Below are positions 34,601-47,718 of a stretch of DNA of 64,000 nt, in pieces. The notes beneath the pieces were generated by a model. It did no database searches and was not told the DNA's origin. It was given only the letters and a program-made list of their open reading frames with translations. The position numbers and the translations under genes were made by a program. This DNA comes from Micromonospora ferruginea (GTDB lineage: Bacteria > Actinomycetota > Actinomycetes > Mycobacteriales > Micromonosporaceae): assembly GCF_013694245.2 (NCBI RefSeq), contig NZ_CP059322.2, positions 1,298,001 to 1,362,000 of the forward strand, in the 5' to 3' direction. How positions within the stretch are numbered: the first letter of the stretch is position 1; each line of letters starts with the position of its first letter.

Positions 34601-36775
34601 GCCGGGGCGGCGTACCTGCCGATCGACCCCCGGCAGCCGGCGGAGCGCAAGCGGTTCCTCGTCGCCGACAGCGGCGCGGTCCTGACGCTGACCTCGGTGA
34701 CCGAGGCCGCCGGACTCTCCGGGGACCCGCTCACCGAGGCGGAACGCGGCGGCGCCCTCGGCGCCGAGGACGCCGCCTACGTCATCTACACCTCCGGCTC
34801 CACCGGCGTACCCAAGGGCGTGGTGCTCACTCACGGCGGCGCGGCGAACCTGATGGCGGCGCAGCTCGACCGGCTCGGGGCCGGCCCGGACAGTCGGGTG
34901 CTCCAGTTCGCCTCGGTCGGCTTCGACGCCGCGACGTGGGAGCTGCTCATGGCCTTCGGCGCGGGCGGCGCCCTGGTCGTCGCCCCCGCCGACGACCTGC
35001 TGCCCGGCGGTGAGCTGGCCGCCGTGATCGACCGGCACCGGGTCACCCACGTGACGCTGCCGCCGGCCGCGCTCGCGGTGCTCGACCCGGCCGGCCTGCC
35101 GTCGGTGACCACGCTGGTGTCGGCGGGCTCCGCGCTCGACGGCGCGCTGGCGGCGGCCTGGTCGCGGGGGCGGCGGCTGGTCAACGCGTACGGGCCGACC
35201 GAGACCACGGTCTGCGCCACCATGGCCGACGTGACCGGTGACGCCGGCTCGCCGCCGATCGGGGCGCCGGTGGCGAACACCCGCATCCACGTGCTGGACG
35301 ACCTGCTCCAGCCGATCCCCGCGGGCGTGGTGGGCGAGCTGTACGTCAGCGGCCCGCAGGTGGCCCGCGGCTACGCCGGGCGTCCCGCGCTCACCGGCGA
35401 GCGTTTCGTGGCGGACCCGTTCACCGCCGGCGGGCGGATGTACCGCACCGGGGACCGGGTGCGCTGGACCGCCGACGGTCGGCTGCTCTACTGCGGACGC
35501 TCGGACGACCAGATCAAGATCCGTGGCTTCCGGATCGAGCCGGGCGAGGTCCGGGCGGCGGTGCTGGCACATCCCGGGGTGAGCCGGGCCGCGGTCGTCG
35601 CCCGGGGCGAGCGACTGGTCGCGTACGTGGTCACCGCCGGCGACATCGGCGACCTCCAGGCGTTCCTCGCCGACCGGCTGCCCGACTACATGGTGCCCTC
35701 GGCGTTCGTGACCCTCGACGAGCTGCCGCTGACCCTGCACGGCAAGCTCGACACGGCCGCCCTCCCCGCCCCGGAGCACTCCGCCGCCCCCGCGCCGGCC
35801 AGGGCACGCCGCGGCCCCGGGTCGATCCTCGAGGCGGCGCTCTGCGAGGTCTTCGCGGAGGTGCTCGAGGTCCCGTCCGTCGCGGTGGACGACAACTTCT
35901 TCCAACTCGGCGGTCACTCGCTGCTGGCGGTGAAGCTGGTCGGCCGGCTGCGGGAGCGGGGCGTCGTGGTGCGGCTGGCCGACATCCTGGCCGCGCCGAC
36001 CGTGACGGCGTTGCTCAACCGGATGAGCCTGACGTCGGTCAGCGGCTCCCTCGACGTGGTGCTGCCCATCAAGACCGAGGGTTCGCTGGCGCCGTTCTTC
36101 TGCGTGCACCCCGCCGGTGGGCTCAGCTGGTCCTACAGCCCGTTGGCCCGGCACGTGCCGGCGGACCTGCCGCTGTACGGCCTGCAGGCGCGCGGCTTCG
36201 ACGGCGCCTCGGAACTCGCCGGGTCGGTGACCGAGATGGCCCGCGACTACGTACGCGAGATCCGGCGGATCCAGCCGTCGGGCCCCTACCACCTGCTCGG
36301 CTTCTCCGCGGGGGTGCTGCCGGCCCACGAGATCGCCGTGCAACTGGAGGCCGCCGGGGAGAAGGTCGCCGCCCTGGTGATCCTGGACGCCTACCCGAAC
36401 GAACCGGGGACGCCTCCGGCCCGGGCCCCGGAACTCGACCACCTGATGTCGAGGATGGAGGCCGAGGCGGGGGAGACGGCCGGCGGCTTCTCCACCGACG
36501 AGATCCGGACCTTCGCGCGGATCTACCGGAACAACGTCGCGGTCACCGGGGCGCACGAGTGCGGTCGCTTCACCGGCGACGCGCTGGTCGTGGTGGCCGG
36601 GCGGTCCCGGCCCGCCGACGAGCCCTGGGCGCGGCGGTGGCAGCCGTTCGTCGCCGGCGACATCGCGGAGGTCCGGCTGGACTGCCGGCACAGCGACCTG
36701 CTCGATCCGGAGACCCTCGGTACGGCCTGGGCGGCGGTCGCCGGGTGGCTCGGCGCCGACCGGCCACCGGCCTGA
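28655..36775 (+). CDS. NRPS-B fragment 2: A9 to module 11 and thioesterase
   Basis: The ATG at 28655 is internal. After residual frame noise to about 28920 the frame gives the A9 C-terminal half, T9, and a dual E/C domain ([34 protein letters not shown]), so residue 9 is predicted D. A10 ([29 protein letters not shown]), T10, C11 (HHIATDG), A11 ([18 protein letters not shown], Phe) and T11 ([11 protein letters not shown]) follow. The type I thioesterase occupies about the last 235 residues, with FFCVHPAGG at its start, the nucleophile in GFSAG near 36302-36316, and a late CRHSDLL histidine. It releases the peptide by hydrolysis or cyclisation; sequence alone does not say which. A strong terminator follows at 36776. 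Confidence 0.9.
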   Translation: MFACGFGECGVGVGAAVGGWGWGLLQFVSFSFDASVLDVGVALSGVFGWWWRRRMSGGIRWVWRGWMWGRRVWCRRCWRCWIRGFAHWRDVVVGSSAIGEATAWAWAGGRVLSNAYGPTECSVIVSCGVVVAGRGVSMGGPLANCSVWVLDEGLRPVPVGVVGEVYVGGVQVARGYAGRVGLTAQRFVASPFGVGERLYRTGDRARWSVGGELVFAGRVDEQVKVRGFRVELGEVRAVVLRFAGVRQAVVVARGQGLVAYVVADGSVRGLRAFVGERLPDYMVPSVVVELAALPLNANGKVDTTALPEPEYVSTGRPPANPREELLCAAFADVLGVPDVGVDDDFFALGGHSLLAVRLIDQLRGHGLAVAVRDLFRAPTPAGLAGAATVPTEAVPPNLIPADARTITPDLLPLVDLSQADIDRIVTAVDGGAAAVADVYPLAPLQEGLLFHHLMAGEGADAYVSVVVLEFTGETDRDRFAEALQRVVDRHDVYRTGVHWDGLPEPVQVVRRTATLPVTEVTLPAGTTDPVAALVAAVGRTMDLTSPPLMDLHTTGDGTGRQLGLLRMHHLVQDHTGTDQLLREVRAFLAGHGDDLPPATPFRDFVAEARRRAGEPDDYFAELLGDVTTTTAPYGLTDVHGDGAATVRDHLVLDGEPAVRVREVARRLGVSPATLWHVAWARVLGTVSGRDDVVFGTVLLGRTNAGAGAGRALGLFMNTLPARVRLADVGVLDAVRGMRTQLAALLEREHLPLSVAQQASGVPTDVPLFSSVFNYRHSERDTGGRPDRAATGGIRSVFMQERANYPLGVSIDDLGADFVITVDAAAPAQPRAVAALVGTALDNLTSALVTALDGGEQARLADVAIRPADEIERQLGAFNDTTRAVPALSVAELVEAQVRRTPDATALAGAGIDCSFAQLDARANRIARLLLRRGVRRGAVVAVVMDRGTALVTTLLGVLKAGAAYLPVEPGQPAARLAQLLGDSGTDLVLTDGTPVAAVPDVTVTTIGERDLDGLSGEPVDVRVTAADAAYVIYTSGSTGRPKGVVLTHGGAVNLALAQIERFGIAPGARILQFASIGFDAATSELLTALAAGATLVVAPATALRPGGGLEEVVATHGVTHVTLPPAVLAVLEPDALPSVTTLVSAGSALDADVLRRWAPGRRLINAYGPTETTVCASMSHPLAPDAHPTIGTPIANGRAYVLDDALRSLPPGVTGELYVAGAQVARGYLGRPDLTAERFVADPFRAGERMYRTGDLARWTPDGQLDFAGRADDQLKVRGYRVEPGEIQAALLTHPAVTQAVVVARDDALVAYVVGHAPAGELREHLAGRLPGHLVPAAVVELAELPLTVNGKVDHRALPAPAAGTTGAEDRPASAQEDLIAEAFAQVLGVPRVGPHDNFFALGGHSLLAVRLISRLRTLLGAELDIRTLFDAPTPAGLAGRWDGTTQPPLTAGPRAELAPVSFAQQRLWFLHELEGPSATYHVSSVIRLPEADRGALAAALRDVMDRHEVLRTVFTTVDGVPYQRVLSVAEAGPRLGTAAGPEELTALAEQPFDLATEVPIRAWLHEAGSESQLLLVVHHIATDGWSAGPLARDLTTAYVARRAGREPDWAPLPVQYADYARWQRELLGDPADPDSVLSRQVAYWRDTLAGVPEEIALPYDHPRPAVAGHRGHGVALHLPAELHRAVAELARAEGVTVFMALQAALAVTLTRLGAGTDVPIGSAVAGRSDEALHDLVGFFVNTLVVRTDLAGDPTLREVLARVRERTVAALGHQDVPFERLVEELAPTRSPARPPLFQTAFTLQSPGTAGAPPATGDLTGVAAKVDLEVTAQELRDDQGRPAGLRAAVIGATDLFEASTVAALAERWTTVLRLLGSHPDLRLHQVDVRTDRERELMRDAGAGSTLTTVFRPVHETIEARARQAPDAVAVLGDAGHVTYAGLDAEANRVARLLLARGVTRGSVVAVSLDRGLPLVTALLGVLRAGAAYLPIDPRQPAERKRFLVADSGAVLTLTSVTEAAGLSGDPLTEAERGGALGAEDAAYVIYTSGSTGVPKGVVLTHGGAANLMAAQLDRLGAGPDSRVLQFASVGFDAATWELLMAFGAGGALVVAPADDLLPGGELAAVIDRHRVTHVTLPPAALAVLDPAGLPSVTTLVSAGSALDGALAAAWSRGRRLVNAYGPTETTVCATMADVTGDAGSPPIGAPVANTRIHVLDDLLQPIPAGVVGELYVSGPQVARGYAGRPALTGERFVADPFTAGGRMYRTGDRVRWTADGRLLYCGRSDDQIKIRGFRIEPGEVRAAVLAHPGVSRAAVVARGERLVAYVVTAGDIGDLQAFLADRLPDYMVPSAFVTLDELPLTLHGKLDTAALPAPEHSAAPAPARARRGPGSILEAALCEVFAEVLEVPSVAVDDNFFQLGGHSLLAVKLVGRLRERGVVVRLADILAAPTVTALLNRMSLTSVSGSLDVVLPIKTEGSLAPFFCVHPAGGLSWSYSPLARHVPADLPLYGLQARGFDGASELAGSVTEMARDYVREIRRIQPSGPYHLLGFSAGVLPAHEIAVQLEAAGEKVAALVILDAYPNEPGTPPARAPELDHLMSRMEAEAGETAGGFSTDEIRTFARIYRNNVAVTGAHECGRFTGDALVVVAGRSRPADEPWARRWQPFVAGDIAEVRLDCRHSDLLDPETLGTAWAAVAGWLGADRPPA

Positions 36776-36811
36776 CGGGAAGGGCTCCGGTGTCCGCCGG
36801 AGCCCTTCCCG
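36776..36811 (+). terminator. Rho-independent-like terminator after NRPS-B
   Basis: 15-bp perfect stem, arms CGGGAAGGGCTCCGG (36776-36790) and CCGGAGCCCTTCCCG (36797-36811), six-base loop. It begins at the NRPS-B stop codon and precedes the halogenase promoter, separating the two transcripts. No U tract, as usual in actinomycetes. Confidence 0.85.
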
Positions 36812-36817
36812 ACTGCG

Positions 36818-36846
36818 TTGACGCACATTTATCGGCCGGGTAAATT
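36818..36846 (+). promoter_or_regulatory. Sigma-70-like promoter for the halogenase operon
   Basis: TTGACG (36818-36823), 17-base spacer, TAAATT (36841-36846), in a locally AT-rich patch right after the terminator and about 135 bases before the halogenase ATG. A small hairpin (CGGGGA/TCCCCG, 36893-36907) lies in the leader. No StrR-type box is seen here. Confidence 0.55.
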
Positions 36847-36981
36847 CGCATTGTCGGCGCTCCGAGAAATTGTCCGCGGCGCCACTTTCTTCCGGGGAGC
36901 ATCCCCGTTTCGGGAATTCCCCCTTCTCTTCGCGGGCGGCGCGCCACGTGCCGTCGCGCATCTCGATGATTGGGAGCGGAA

Positions 36982-38568
36982 ATGGTGAACGCGGATCCGG
37001 GAACCGGGCGCGGCGGCGCCGTGCGCAAAATGGTCGTCGTCGGCGGGGGCACGGCCGGCTGGATGACCGCCGCCTACCTGACCGCCGCCTTCGGCGAGCG
37101 CGTCGACATCACCGTCGTGGAGTCGGCCGACATCGGGGCGGTCGGCGTCGGCGAGGCCACCTTCAGCGACATCCGGCACTTCTTCGAGTTCCTCGGCCTG
37201 GCCGAGCGCGACTGGATGCCCGCCTGCAACGCCACCTACAAGCTCGCGGTCCGGTTCGAGAACTGGCGGCAGCCGGGGCACCACTTCTACCACCCCTTCG
37301 AGCAACTGCGCTCGGTACAGGGTTTCCCGCTGACCGACTGGTGGCTGCGGCACCCGACCACCGACCGCTTCGACGTGGACTGCTTCGTGATGGCCTCGCT
37401 CTGCGACGCCGGCCGCAGCCCGCGCTACCTGGACGGGCGGCTGCTCGAGCAGGAATTCGTGGAGAAGGACGGACTGCCCTCCACGATCGCCGAGTACCAG
37501 GGCGCCCAGTTCCCCTACGCCTACCACTTCGAGGCGCACCTGCTGGCCAAGTACCTGACCCGGTACGCCACCCAGCGCGGTGTCACACACGTCGTCGACA
37601 CGGTCCGCGAGGTCGCCCTCGACGAGCGGGGCTGGGTGTCGCACCTGGAGACCGCGGAGCACGGGCGCATCGACGGCGACATCTTCGTGGACTGCACCGG
37701 CTTCCGCGGCCTGCTGGTCAACAAGGCGCTCGCCGAGCCGTTCGTCTCCTACCAGGACAGCCTGCCCAACGACAGCGCGGTCGCGCTGCAGGTGCCGATG
37801 GACATGGACAAGGACCCGATCCGCCCGTGCACCACCGCGACCGCCCAGGACGCCGGCTGGATCTGGACGATCCCGCTGATCAGCCGGCTCGGCACCGGCT
37901 ACGTCTACGCCCGCGACTACCTCGAGCCGGAGGAGGCCGAGCGGACCCTGCGGGAGTTCGTCGGCCCGGCCGCCGCCGACGCCCCCGCCAACCACATCCG
38001 CATGCGCATCGGGCGCAGCCGCCGGTCCTGGGTCAACAACGTCGTCGCGATCGGCCTGTCCAGCGGCTTCGTCGAACCGCTGGAGTCCACCGGCATCTTC
38101 TTCATCCACCACGCGATCGAGCAACTGGTGAAGTTCTTCCCGGCGACCGGCTTCGACCCGCAACTGCAGGAGGGCTACAACAGCTCGGTCCAGCACGTCA
38201 TGGACGGGGTGCGGGAATTCCTCGTGCTGCACTACCGCGGCGCGAAGCGGGCGGACAACCAGTACTGGCGCGACACCAAGACGCGCGCCGTCCCCGACGG
38301 CCTGGCCGAGCGGCTCGAGGCGTGGCGCAGCAAGGTGCCGGACGCCGGCTCGACCTACCCGCGCTACCACGGCCTGCCGCCGTACTCGTACAACTGCATC
38401 CTGCTCGGCACCGGCGGCATCGAGACCCTGCCGTCGCCGGCGCTCGACCTGATCGACGAGAAGCCCGCGCTGGCCGAGTTCCAGGCCATCCGGCACAAGG
38501 CCCGGGCGCTGGTCGCCGCGCTGCCCACCCAGAACGAGTACTTCCGCAGGATGCGCGAGGGGAGCTGA
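36982..38568 (+). CDS. FADH2-dependent halogenase (PrnA/RebH superfamily)
   Basis: 528-residue flavin-dependent halogenase. The nucleotide-binding GGGTAGW lies at the N-terminus, the hypohalous-acid lysine is in ATYKLAVRF, the GWIWTIP signature is near residue 295, and the catalytic glutamate is in EPLESTGIFF. It would chlorinate (or brominate) an electron-rich ring using FADH2 from the adjacent reductase. The Trp-binding C-terminal segment of PrnA-type enzymes (YYETFDYEF-type stretch) is missing; the corresponding region reads STYPRYHGLPPYSYNC. Free tryptophan is therefore an unlikely substrate, and an aryl residue (Hpg, Dpg, Tyr), free or carrier-bound, is more likely by context. ATG at 36982 is chosen for its GGGAGCGGA ribosome site; an in-frame TTG lies four codons upstream. 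Confidence 0.93.
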   Translation: MVNADPGTGRGGAVRKMVVVGGGTAGWMTAAYLTAAFGERVDITVVESADIGAVGVGEATFSDIRHFFEFLGLAERDWMPACNATYKLAVRFENWRQPGHHFYHPFEQLRSVQGFPLTDWWLRHPTTDRFDVDCFVMASLCDAGRSPRYLDGRLLEQEFVEKDGLPSTIAEYQGAQFPYAYHFEAHLLAKYLTRYATQRGVTHVVDTVREVALDERGWVSHLETAEHGRIDGDIFVDCTGFRGLLVNKALAEPFVSYQDSLPNDSAVALQVPMDMDKDPIRPCTTATAQDAGWIWTIPLISRLGTGYVYARDYLEPEEAERTLREFVGPAAADAPANHIRMRIGRSRRSWVNNVVAIGLSSGFVEPLESTGIFFIHHAIEQLVKFFPATGFDPQLQEGYNSSVQHVMDGVREFLVLHYRGAKRADNQYWRDTKTRAVPDGLAERLEAWRSKVPDAGSTYPRYHGLPPYSYNCILLGTGGIETLPSPALDLIDEKPALAEFQAIRHKARALVAALPTQNEYFRRMREGS

Positions 38569-38573
38569 CGGCC

Positions 38574-39068
38574 GTGGACACCAGCTTCCGCGAGATGATG
38601 GCGGCGTTCCCCAGCGGGGTGTCCGTCGTCACCGGCCACGACGGCGGGCCCCGGCCGTACGGGATGACCTGCTCGGCGCTGTGCAGCCTCAGCGCCGACC
38701 CGCCGAGCCTGCTGGTGTGCCTGCGCGCCGCGAGCCCGACGCTGGCGGCGGTGACCCGGTCGGGCGCCTTCGCGGTCAACCTGCTGCACGGTGACGCCCA
38801 GGATGTCGCCGCGCTGTTCGGCTCGGGCGCCGCCGACCGCTTCGACCGGGTCGCCTGGCGGCCCTGCGCCGGCTCGGGCAGCCCGGCGCTCGTGGAGGCG
38901 GCGCACACGGTGGCCGACTGTCTCGTGGAGCGGGTCCACCCGGCCGGCGACCACGCGATCGTCGTCGGGACGGTGCGTCACATCGAACGCCTCCGGGAGG
39001 GCAGCGCCCTGCTGTACGGCTTCCGGCGGTACCGCACCTGGACGCATGCGGCGGCGCCCATCGGCTGA
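38574..39068 (+). CDS. Flavin reductase (HpaC/SsuE-like) partner of the halogenase
   Basis: 164-residue member of the flavin reductase-like (FMN-binding split barrel) family. It starts FREMMAAFPSGVSVVTGHDG, followed by PYGMTCSALCSLSADPPSLL, which is the flavin-binding stretch, and the late GDHAIVVGTV strand. It reduces FAD with NAD(P)H and releases FADH2 for the halogenase encoded five bases upstream. The GTG start at 38574 is set by the GAGGGGAG ribosome site that overlaps the halogenase 3' end; the two genes are clearly one operon. Length and motifs are normal for the family. Confidence 0.93.
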   Translation: MDTSFREMMAAFPSGVSVVTGHDGGPRPYGMTCSALCSLSADPPSLLVCLRAASPTLAAVTRSGAFAVNLLHGDAQDVAALFGSGAADRFDRVAWRPCAGSGSPALVEAAHTVADCLVERVHPAGDHAIVVGTVRHIERLREGSALLYGFRRYRTWTHAAAPIG

Positions 39069-39163
39069 GAGCGGTACGTCGCTGCCGGCCTCGCCCACCG
39101 ACGCCCGGGCCTCCGACCTGCGGAAGGCCCGGGCCCGGGGCCGTACGCCGGCGCCGGTGGGGC

Positions 39164-39192
39164 ATTCGACCGCCGCAGTGGCGCAGTTGCAC
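39164..39192 (+). promoter_or_regulatory. Degenerate StrR-type box upstream of the first StrR-like gene
   Basis: ATTCGACCG, exact 11-bp spacer, CAGTTGCAC: seven of nine matches in each arm to GTTCGACTG-N11-CAGTCGAAC. It lies 71 bases before the regulator start, so weak autoregulation is plausible. A second dyad (GCTACG-AGCA-CGTAGC, 39207-39222) follows. Confidence 0.5.
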
Positions 39193-39263
39193 ATCGGAAA
39201 CATCACGCTACGAGCACGTAGCATGACTGCGATTGTGATCGGGGTGACATCTACGGGAGTGCC

Positions 39264-40289
39264 GTGGCCGAGAACGATTTTCCCACTTCGTCCGAGCCCG
39301 TGACGTCCGGTGCCGCCGAGGCCACCGAGATCCGGGCCGAGCTCTTCGCCGACGTGCAGCGCGTGCCGGTCCGCGCCCTCTCGACCGGGCACTCACCCCG
39401 GCAGGAGGGCGAGGACATCGAGCACACCAGGATGCTCGCCCGCATCGACGACGGCCTGCCGCCGATCCTCGTCCACCGGCCCACCATGCGGGTCATCGAC
39501 GGCGCGCACCGGCTCGGCGCGGCGCGGCTGCGCGGCGAGGAGACCATCGAGGTCCGCTTCTTCGACGGCTCCGAGATGGAGGCGTTCCTCCTCGCCGTCC
39601 GGGCCAACACCACCCACGGGCTGCCGCTGACGCACGCCGACCGCTCCCGCGCCGCCGAGCGGATCATCGTCAGCCACCCGACCTGGTCCGACCGGGCCAT
39701 CGCCCAGGCCGCCGGGCTCGGCGCCCGCACGGTGGCCACGCTGCGCCGCAAGCTCGAACTCGGCGGCGCCGGGGGCGAGGCGACCCCGCAGCCGCAGGCC
39801 CGCACCGGGCGGGACGGGCGGATCCGCCCCCTGGACAACGCGATCGGTCGGCTGCGGGCAGCCGCGGTGATCAAGGAACGTCCCGACGCCTCGCTGCGTG
39901 AGGTCGCCCGGGAGGTCGGGGTCTCACCGTCCACGGTGCGCGACGTCCGGGCCCGCCTGCAGCGCGGCGACGATCCGGTGCCCGGCAACCGGGTCGCCGG
40001 CGCACCTCGGCCCGTGCCGGCGACGACTGTCGAGGGCCTGCCCGAGGTGGCCATGGCCGACATGCTCGAGGGCCTGCGCAACGACCCGTCGCTGCGGTTC
40101 AGCGAGTCCGGCCGCAATCTGCTGCGCTGGATCCAGTCGCGTGCGGTGCGGCCGGAGGAACGCGTCGGCGTGGCCGACCAGGTGCCGACGAACTATGCCG
40201 GCACGGTCGCGGAGCTGGCCCGCGGATGCGCCGACGAATGGCTGCAGCTCGCGGATGCGCTCGAGGAGAAACGCAGCCACTCCCGCTGA
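39264..40289 (+). CDS. StrR-family pathway-specific activator (first copy)
   Basis: 341-residue DNA-binding protein of the StrR/Bbr/Tei15 type, which activates antibiotic clusters through GTTCGAC-N-GTCGAAC operators. The N-terminal ParB/sulfiredoxin-like region (about residues 60-115) contains PPILVHRPTMRVIDGAHRLG. A first helix-turn-helix lies around 140-165 (DRAIAQAAGLGARTVATLRR) and a second around 205-230 (LREVAREVGVSPSTVRDVRA). The C-terminal segment holds the conserved LRNDPSLRFSESGRNLLRW. The start is GTG at 39264. It stands alone between the halogenase pair and the dpg operon, with its own degenerate StrR box upstream. Four further candidate sites in the window probably include its targets. 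Confidence 0.92.
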   Translation: MAENDFPTSSEPVTSGAAEATEIRAELFADVQRVPVRALSTGHSPRQEGEDIEHTRMLARIDDGLPPILVHRPTMRVIDGAHRLGAARLRGEETIEVRFFDGSEMEAFLLAVRANTTHGLPLTHADRSRAAERIIVSHPTWSDRAIAQAAGLGARTVATLRRKLELGGAGGEATPQPQARTGRDGRIRPLDNAIGRLRAAAVIKERPDASLREVAREVGVSPSTVRDVRARLQRGDDPVPGNRVAGAPRPVPATTVEGLPEVAMADMLEGLRNDPSLRFSESGRNLLRWIQSRAVRPEERVGVADQVPTNYAGTVAELARGCADEWLQLADALEEKRSHSR

Positions 40290-40441
40290 TCGACGGTGGA
40301 GCACATCCGCCCTTTTGGATAGCGTCTCACGTGCCGGAACCGCTCTGCCGAACACTTTTCCCCGTCGCTTTTCCTCGCGGCCGGAAATCGATTCGGCGAC
40401 GAGCGTGACTCCGCCTGTCCGAGTTGACGAAAGGAAACGAT

Positions 40442-40500
40442 GTGCTCACGGTAGTGCAACTCCTGCGCAGCAAGCCCCGCACGTGGGGGTGGACCTTCCG

Positions 40501-40504
<4 letters not shown>
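40442..40504 (+). CDS. Putative 20-codon leader ORF coupled to dpgA
   Basis: GTG at 40442 preceded by AAGGAAA (40431-40437) opens a 20-residue frame starting VLTVVQLLRSKPRT and ending TGWGWTFR-like (WGWTF) at TGA 40502-40504. The stop overlaps the dpgA ATG at 40501 (ATGA). The strong ribosome site here, against a weak one for dpgA, suggests translational coupling. No homology can be claimed; it might instead be an N-terminal artefact with dpgA starting at GTG 40483 or 40489 in its own frame. Confidence 0.4.
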
Positions 40505-44457
<3,953 letters not shown>

Positions 44458-44470
44458 CGCGCACATCGAC

Positions 44471-44504
44471 GAAGCGGCCGACCGGTTCACCGGTCGGCCG
44501 CTTC
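44471..44504. terminator. Bidirectional terminator between dpgD and the CmlA-type gene
   Basis: Perfect 15-bp inverted repeat, arms GAAGCGGCCGACCGG (44471-44485) and CCGGTCGGCCGCTTC (44490-44504), loop TTCA. It sits between two convergent stop codons (44457 and 44515), so it can serve both transcripts. Confidence 0.9.
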
Positions 44505-44514
44505 ACGTGCCCCG

Positions 44515-46101
44515 CTACCAGCGCCATTCGCGCTTGTTGAACAGGTGCTCCGCGGGGATGTTCCGCTCGGCGCACCAGCCGACGAACTCCTCGATCTGCT
44601 TGATCTGGTAGGTGTCCTCGTCGTAGGTGGTGGCCATGACGTGACCCTGCCAGCTCTCCTCGCCCATCGCGTAGATGTAGGCCTCGTCCGCGCGCAGCTC
44701 CTCCATGATGTCGGCCGCCTGCTTGGCGTTCGAGCCGGACAGCTTCCGCGAGTCGCTCATCTTCTTGGTCACCGGACGGGTCAGCAGACCCTTGTAGAGC
44801 CAGGTGAGCGGGGCGCCGTCGCACTCCATGCCGAGGAAGGCGATCTGCACGTCGCCCAGGTGCTCGCGCATGTAGCGGTAGAGGACCGGGTCGATGCCGG
44901 AGGAGTCCGCGCCGACGAACACGGTCTTGCCGGAGAGCTGCACGAAGAATGTCGACTTGGCCCGGATGTCCAGGTCGGAGTGCTCGCCCAGGAACGGCGT
45001 GGCGATCACCTTGCCGCCCGGGAACGGCACCTCGTCGAAGTCGTCGACCTCGATGACGTTGAACCCGAGGGCCTTGAGGTAGAGCCCGATCGACGGGTCG
45101 GCGGTGTTCCCGCGCGACGAGCGCGGCGTGACGACGGCGCCGATCCGCGAGCGGAGCTGCAGCAGCGTCTCCAGCACGATGTGGTCCTGGTGACCGTGGG
45201 TGATGAGCACCAGGTCGATGCGGTCCGGCAGGTCGTCGAGCGTGAAACGGTCGCCGTGGCGGTTGTCGGTGCTGATGAACGGGTCGGTGACGACCGAACC
45301 CTCGGCGGTCTGCAGCACCAGGCAGGCGTGGCCGAAGTAGCGGATCCGACCGCCGCCCTCGATGTGCCGGTCGGGCGCCACGCTGGGCGCGTCGGTGAGC
45401 AGCCGGTCCAGCTGGAGGGCCTGGGCGGCGTCGAGCCCCAGCGCGTCGTGCAGCTCGCCGCGGGCGGCCGGCGCGATCCGGGCGCGGAACAGCGTGTCGA
45501 GCCCGGGGTGGTCCAGGGCGATCGGCAGCTCCAGCACGTCGGGGCCGGGCAGGCGCGGGGTGCTGAGGATGAACGGCCGCTCGACGCCGGTGTCCAACGA
45601 GAGCTGCACCGACTGGCGGCGGCGGTCGAAGATCGGGCTGTGGTAGAGCAGCGGCTCGATGAAGTGCATCGAGGGCTGGTTGCTGGTGTCGTAGGCGAGT
45701 TCGACGAGCCCGTTGAGCACCTGGGGCAGCCGCGGGTAGAGCGGCGTCAGGTCGAATCCGGTGGCGTCCTGCTTCAGGATCTCCTCGGCCTCGGCGATGC
45801 CGGCGGCGAAGGCCAGCATCTCCGCGCGGTCGCGCTTGATCGTGTCGAGCAGGTCCGCGATCTCGTTGCTGCGCTCCTCCGGGACGTTGACGAAGTAGCC
45901 GCCCCGCATGGCCGGGTTGTTGCTGGCCGCGACGTGAATCTGCGGCGAGTGCAGGTACGACTCGAGCAACGGTACCTGGACGTTCATGAGGTTCATGGAT
46001 GCCTGCACCGGCGCGACGATGTGCATCCAGGCGAAGAAGCGGTCGACCAGCGGCTCGATGATCGCATTCGAGCGTAGATAGACCTGGTCGCTGCTGCCCA
46101 T
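44515..46101 (-). CDS. CmlA-type diiron beta-hydroxylase
   Basis: 528-residue homologue of CmlA, which beta-hydroxylates an aminoacyl group held on an NRPS carrier domain. The N-terminal half (1-245) is the CmlA-specific domain and the C-terminal half a metallo-beta-lactamase fold. Iron ligands are all present: THGHQDH gives H302, H304, D306, H307; GEHSDLD gives E373; FVGADSS gives D399. These align with CmlA H305/H307/D309/H310, E377 and D403 (from memory). Relatives in ramoplanin and teicoplanin clusters hydroxylate Asn or Tyr. Here the candidates are module 7 (Asn), the Asp modules or module 10 (Tyr-like). ATG at 46101 has an AGGAGGAC ribosome site. It is transcribed divergently from the antiporter across a StrR-type box. 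Confidence 0.92.
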   Translation of the reverse strand: MGSSDQVYLRSNAIIEPLVDRFFAWMHIVAPVQASMNLMNVQVPLLESYLHSPQIHVAASNNPAMRGGYFVNVPEERSNEIADLLDTIKRDRAEMLAFAAGIAEAEEILKQDATGFDLTPLYPRLPQVLNGLVELAYDTSNQPSMHFIEPLLYHSPIFDRRRQSVQLSLDTGVERPFILSTPRLPGPDVLELPIALDHPGLDTLFRARIAPAARGELHDALGLDAAQALQLDRLLTDAPSVAPDRHIEGGGRIRYFGHACLVLQTAEGSVVTDPFISTDNRHGDRFTLDDLPDRIDLVLITHGHQDHIVLETLLQLRSRIGAVVTPRSSRGNTADPSIGLYLKALGFNVIEVDDFDEVPFPGGKVIATPFLGEHSDLDIRAKSTFFVQLSGKTVFVGADSSGIDPVLYRYMREHLGDVQIAFLGMECDGAPLTWLYKGLLTRPVTKKMSDSRKLSGSNAKQAADIMEELRADEAYIYAMGEESWQGHVMATTYDEDTYQIKQIEEFVGWCAERNIPAEHLFNKREWRW

Positions 46102-46208
46102 GCTTGTCCTCCTCGGAAAAAGAGCAGAGTGGCGCCGACCGGCGCAAAGGGCGGAACCGCCTCACTATGTCATCGCCCGGCGGATTCACGACGGTGTGCG
46201 AGAGCGGC

Positions 46209-46237
46209 GTACAACTGCTGCTGCGGTGCAGTTGAAC
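46209..46237. promoter_or_regulatory. StrR-like box variant in the divergent CmlA/antiporter promoter
   Basis: GTACAACTG, exact 11-bp spacer, CAGTTGAAC: a near-perfect palindrome (one mismatch) with the StrR layout but AAC/GTT in place of GAC/GTC. It lies 108 bases from the hydroxylase start and 111 bases from the antiporter start, so it could control both. Confidence 0.6.
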
Positions 46238-46347
46238 AACGCCACGAGCGGATGAAAATGTGCCGCATCGGAAGGCGTGGGCCGCCTGGCGAAGGCCGCT
46301 GCCGTCACCATTCCCGGGCGAATCCGCCGTTCTTCCAAGGAGGACCA

Positions 46348-47718
46348 ATGAGTCATGCGGCACCCGTACCGGTGCTCGGCGGTGAACCGCTGCTGAGATT
46401 CCTGGTCGCGGTCACCGCCCTGCTGCTGGTGGCGTTCTGCCTCGGGCGGCTCGCCGAGCGGGTCCGCCTGCCCGCCGTCGTCGGCGAGCTCAGCACCGGG
46501 GTGATCCTCGGCCCGTCCCTGCTCGGCGAGTTCGCCCCGGACGTGGCGGGCTGGCTGCTGCCGGCGCAGCCGGAGCAGATGCACCTGGTGGACGCGGTCG
46601 GGCAGATCGGCATCCTGCTGCTTGTCGCGTTGACCGGCACCCACCTGGACGCCGGCATGCTCCGCCGGCGCCGCGCCACGGTGGTGACCGCGAGCCTGGG
46701 CGGCCTGATCATGCCGCTCGGCCTGGGCATCGCCCTCGGCCTCGGGTTGCCCGCGACGCTGCGCGGACCCGAGGCGGGCGGCGCGGGCCTCTTCGCCTTC
46801 CTCCTCGGCGTGGCGATGTGCGTGTCCGCCATCCCGGTGATCGCCAAGACGCTGTCGGACATGCGGCTGCTGCACCGGGACATCGGCCAGCTCGCGCTGG
46901 CCGCGGCGACCATCGACGACGCCGTCGGCTGGCTGCTGCTGTCGATCGTCTCGGTGATCGCGGTCTCCGGTTTCACCACCAGTACGGCGGTGTCCGCCGT
47001 CGCCAGCCTGGCGGTCTTCCTGGCGGTGGCGGTGGCGGCCGGCCGGCCGCTGGTCCGTCGGCTGATGCGGGCCGCGGGCCGGTCGCCGTCGTCCGGCCCG
47101 ACCGTCGCCGTCGCCGTCCTGCTCGTGCTGCTGGGTGCGATCACCACCCACGCGCTCGGCATGGAGCCGATCTTCGGCGCCTTCGTCGTCGGCATCCTCA
47201 TCGGACTGCCCGGCGCGGCCGACATGGCCAAACTCGCCGGCCTGCGCATGGTGGTGCTGTCCGTGCTGGCGCCGCTGTTCCTCGCGACGGCGGGACTGCG
47301 GATGGATCTCACCGCGCTGGCGGATCCCGGTGTGGCTCTCGCCGCGGTCGCCGTCCTGACGGTCGCGGTCGTCGGCAAGTTCGGCGGGGTCTACCTGGCC
47401 TCCCGGGCGACTCGACTGAGCCACTGGGAGAGCCTGGCCCTGGGCGCCGGGCTCAACTCCCGGGGGGTCGTCGAGCTGGTGGTGGCGCTCACCGGGCTGC
47501 GACTCGGCGTGCTCAACACCGCCTCCTACACCATCGTCGCGCTCGTCGCGATCGCGACCTCGGTGCTCGCACCGCCCCTGCTCCGGGCCGCGGCCGCCCG
47601 CATCGAGGTCGGCGACGGCGAGCATCGCCGCCGCCTGCAGCACGAGTCGTGGGACAACGCGCCCGCGTCGGGTGTCGCCCCCGCCCCCAACCTGCCGAGT
47701 CTCGAGAGGACACCATGA
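46348..47718 (+). CDS. Cation:proton antiporter (CPA2 family)
   Basis: 456-residue integral membrane protein with about 12-13 hydrophobic segments. Family features include AERVRLPAVVGELSTGVILGP at the start, AATIDDAVGWLLLSIV in the middle (the acidic DD pair typical of ion-binding helices) and LGAGLNSRGVVELVVAL late. It exchanges monovalent cations for protons. Antiporters of this type are common in glycopeptide and related clusters (StaN type), where they are thought to help export or tolerance; the precise role is unknown. The start ATG 46348 has a textbook AAGGAGGA site. It overlaps the downstream folE start (ATGA), so the two are coupled. Confidence 0.93.
   Translation: MSHAAPVPVLGGEPLLRFLVAVTALLLVAFCLGRLAERVRLPAVVGELSTGVILGPSLLGEFAPDVAGWLLPAQPEQMHLVDAVGQIGILLLVALTGTHLDAGMLRRRRATVVTASLGGLIMPLGLGIALGLGLPATLRGPEAGGAGLFAFLLGVAMCVSAIPVIAKTLSDMRLLHRDIGQLALAAATIDDAVGWLLLSIVSVIAVSGFTTSTAVSAVASLAVFLAVAVAAGRPLVRRLMRAAGRSPSSGPTVAVAVLLVLLGAITTHALGMEPIFGAFVVGILIGLPGAADMAKLAGLRMVVLSVLAPLFLATAGLRMDLTALADPGVALAAVAVLTVAVVGKFGGVYLASRATRLSHWESLALGAGLNSRGVVELVVALTGLRLGVLNTASYTIVALVAIATSVLAPPLLRAAAARIEVGDGEHRRRLQHESWDNAPASGVAPAPNLPSLERTP

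Noticed and set aside
40325..40353. Possible StrR box before dpgA (CTGCCGAAC half-site)
   Set aside because: The partner half at N11 spacing matches only four of nine positions; not distinguishable from chance.
44545..46077. Plus-strand open frame of 510 codons opposite the CmlA-type hydroxylase
   Set aside because: Shadow of the real minus-strand gene, which has full CmlA motifs, a good ribosome site and a terminator.
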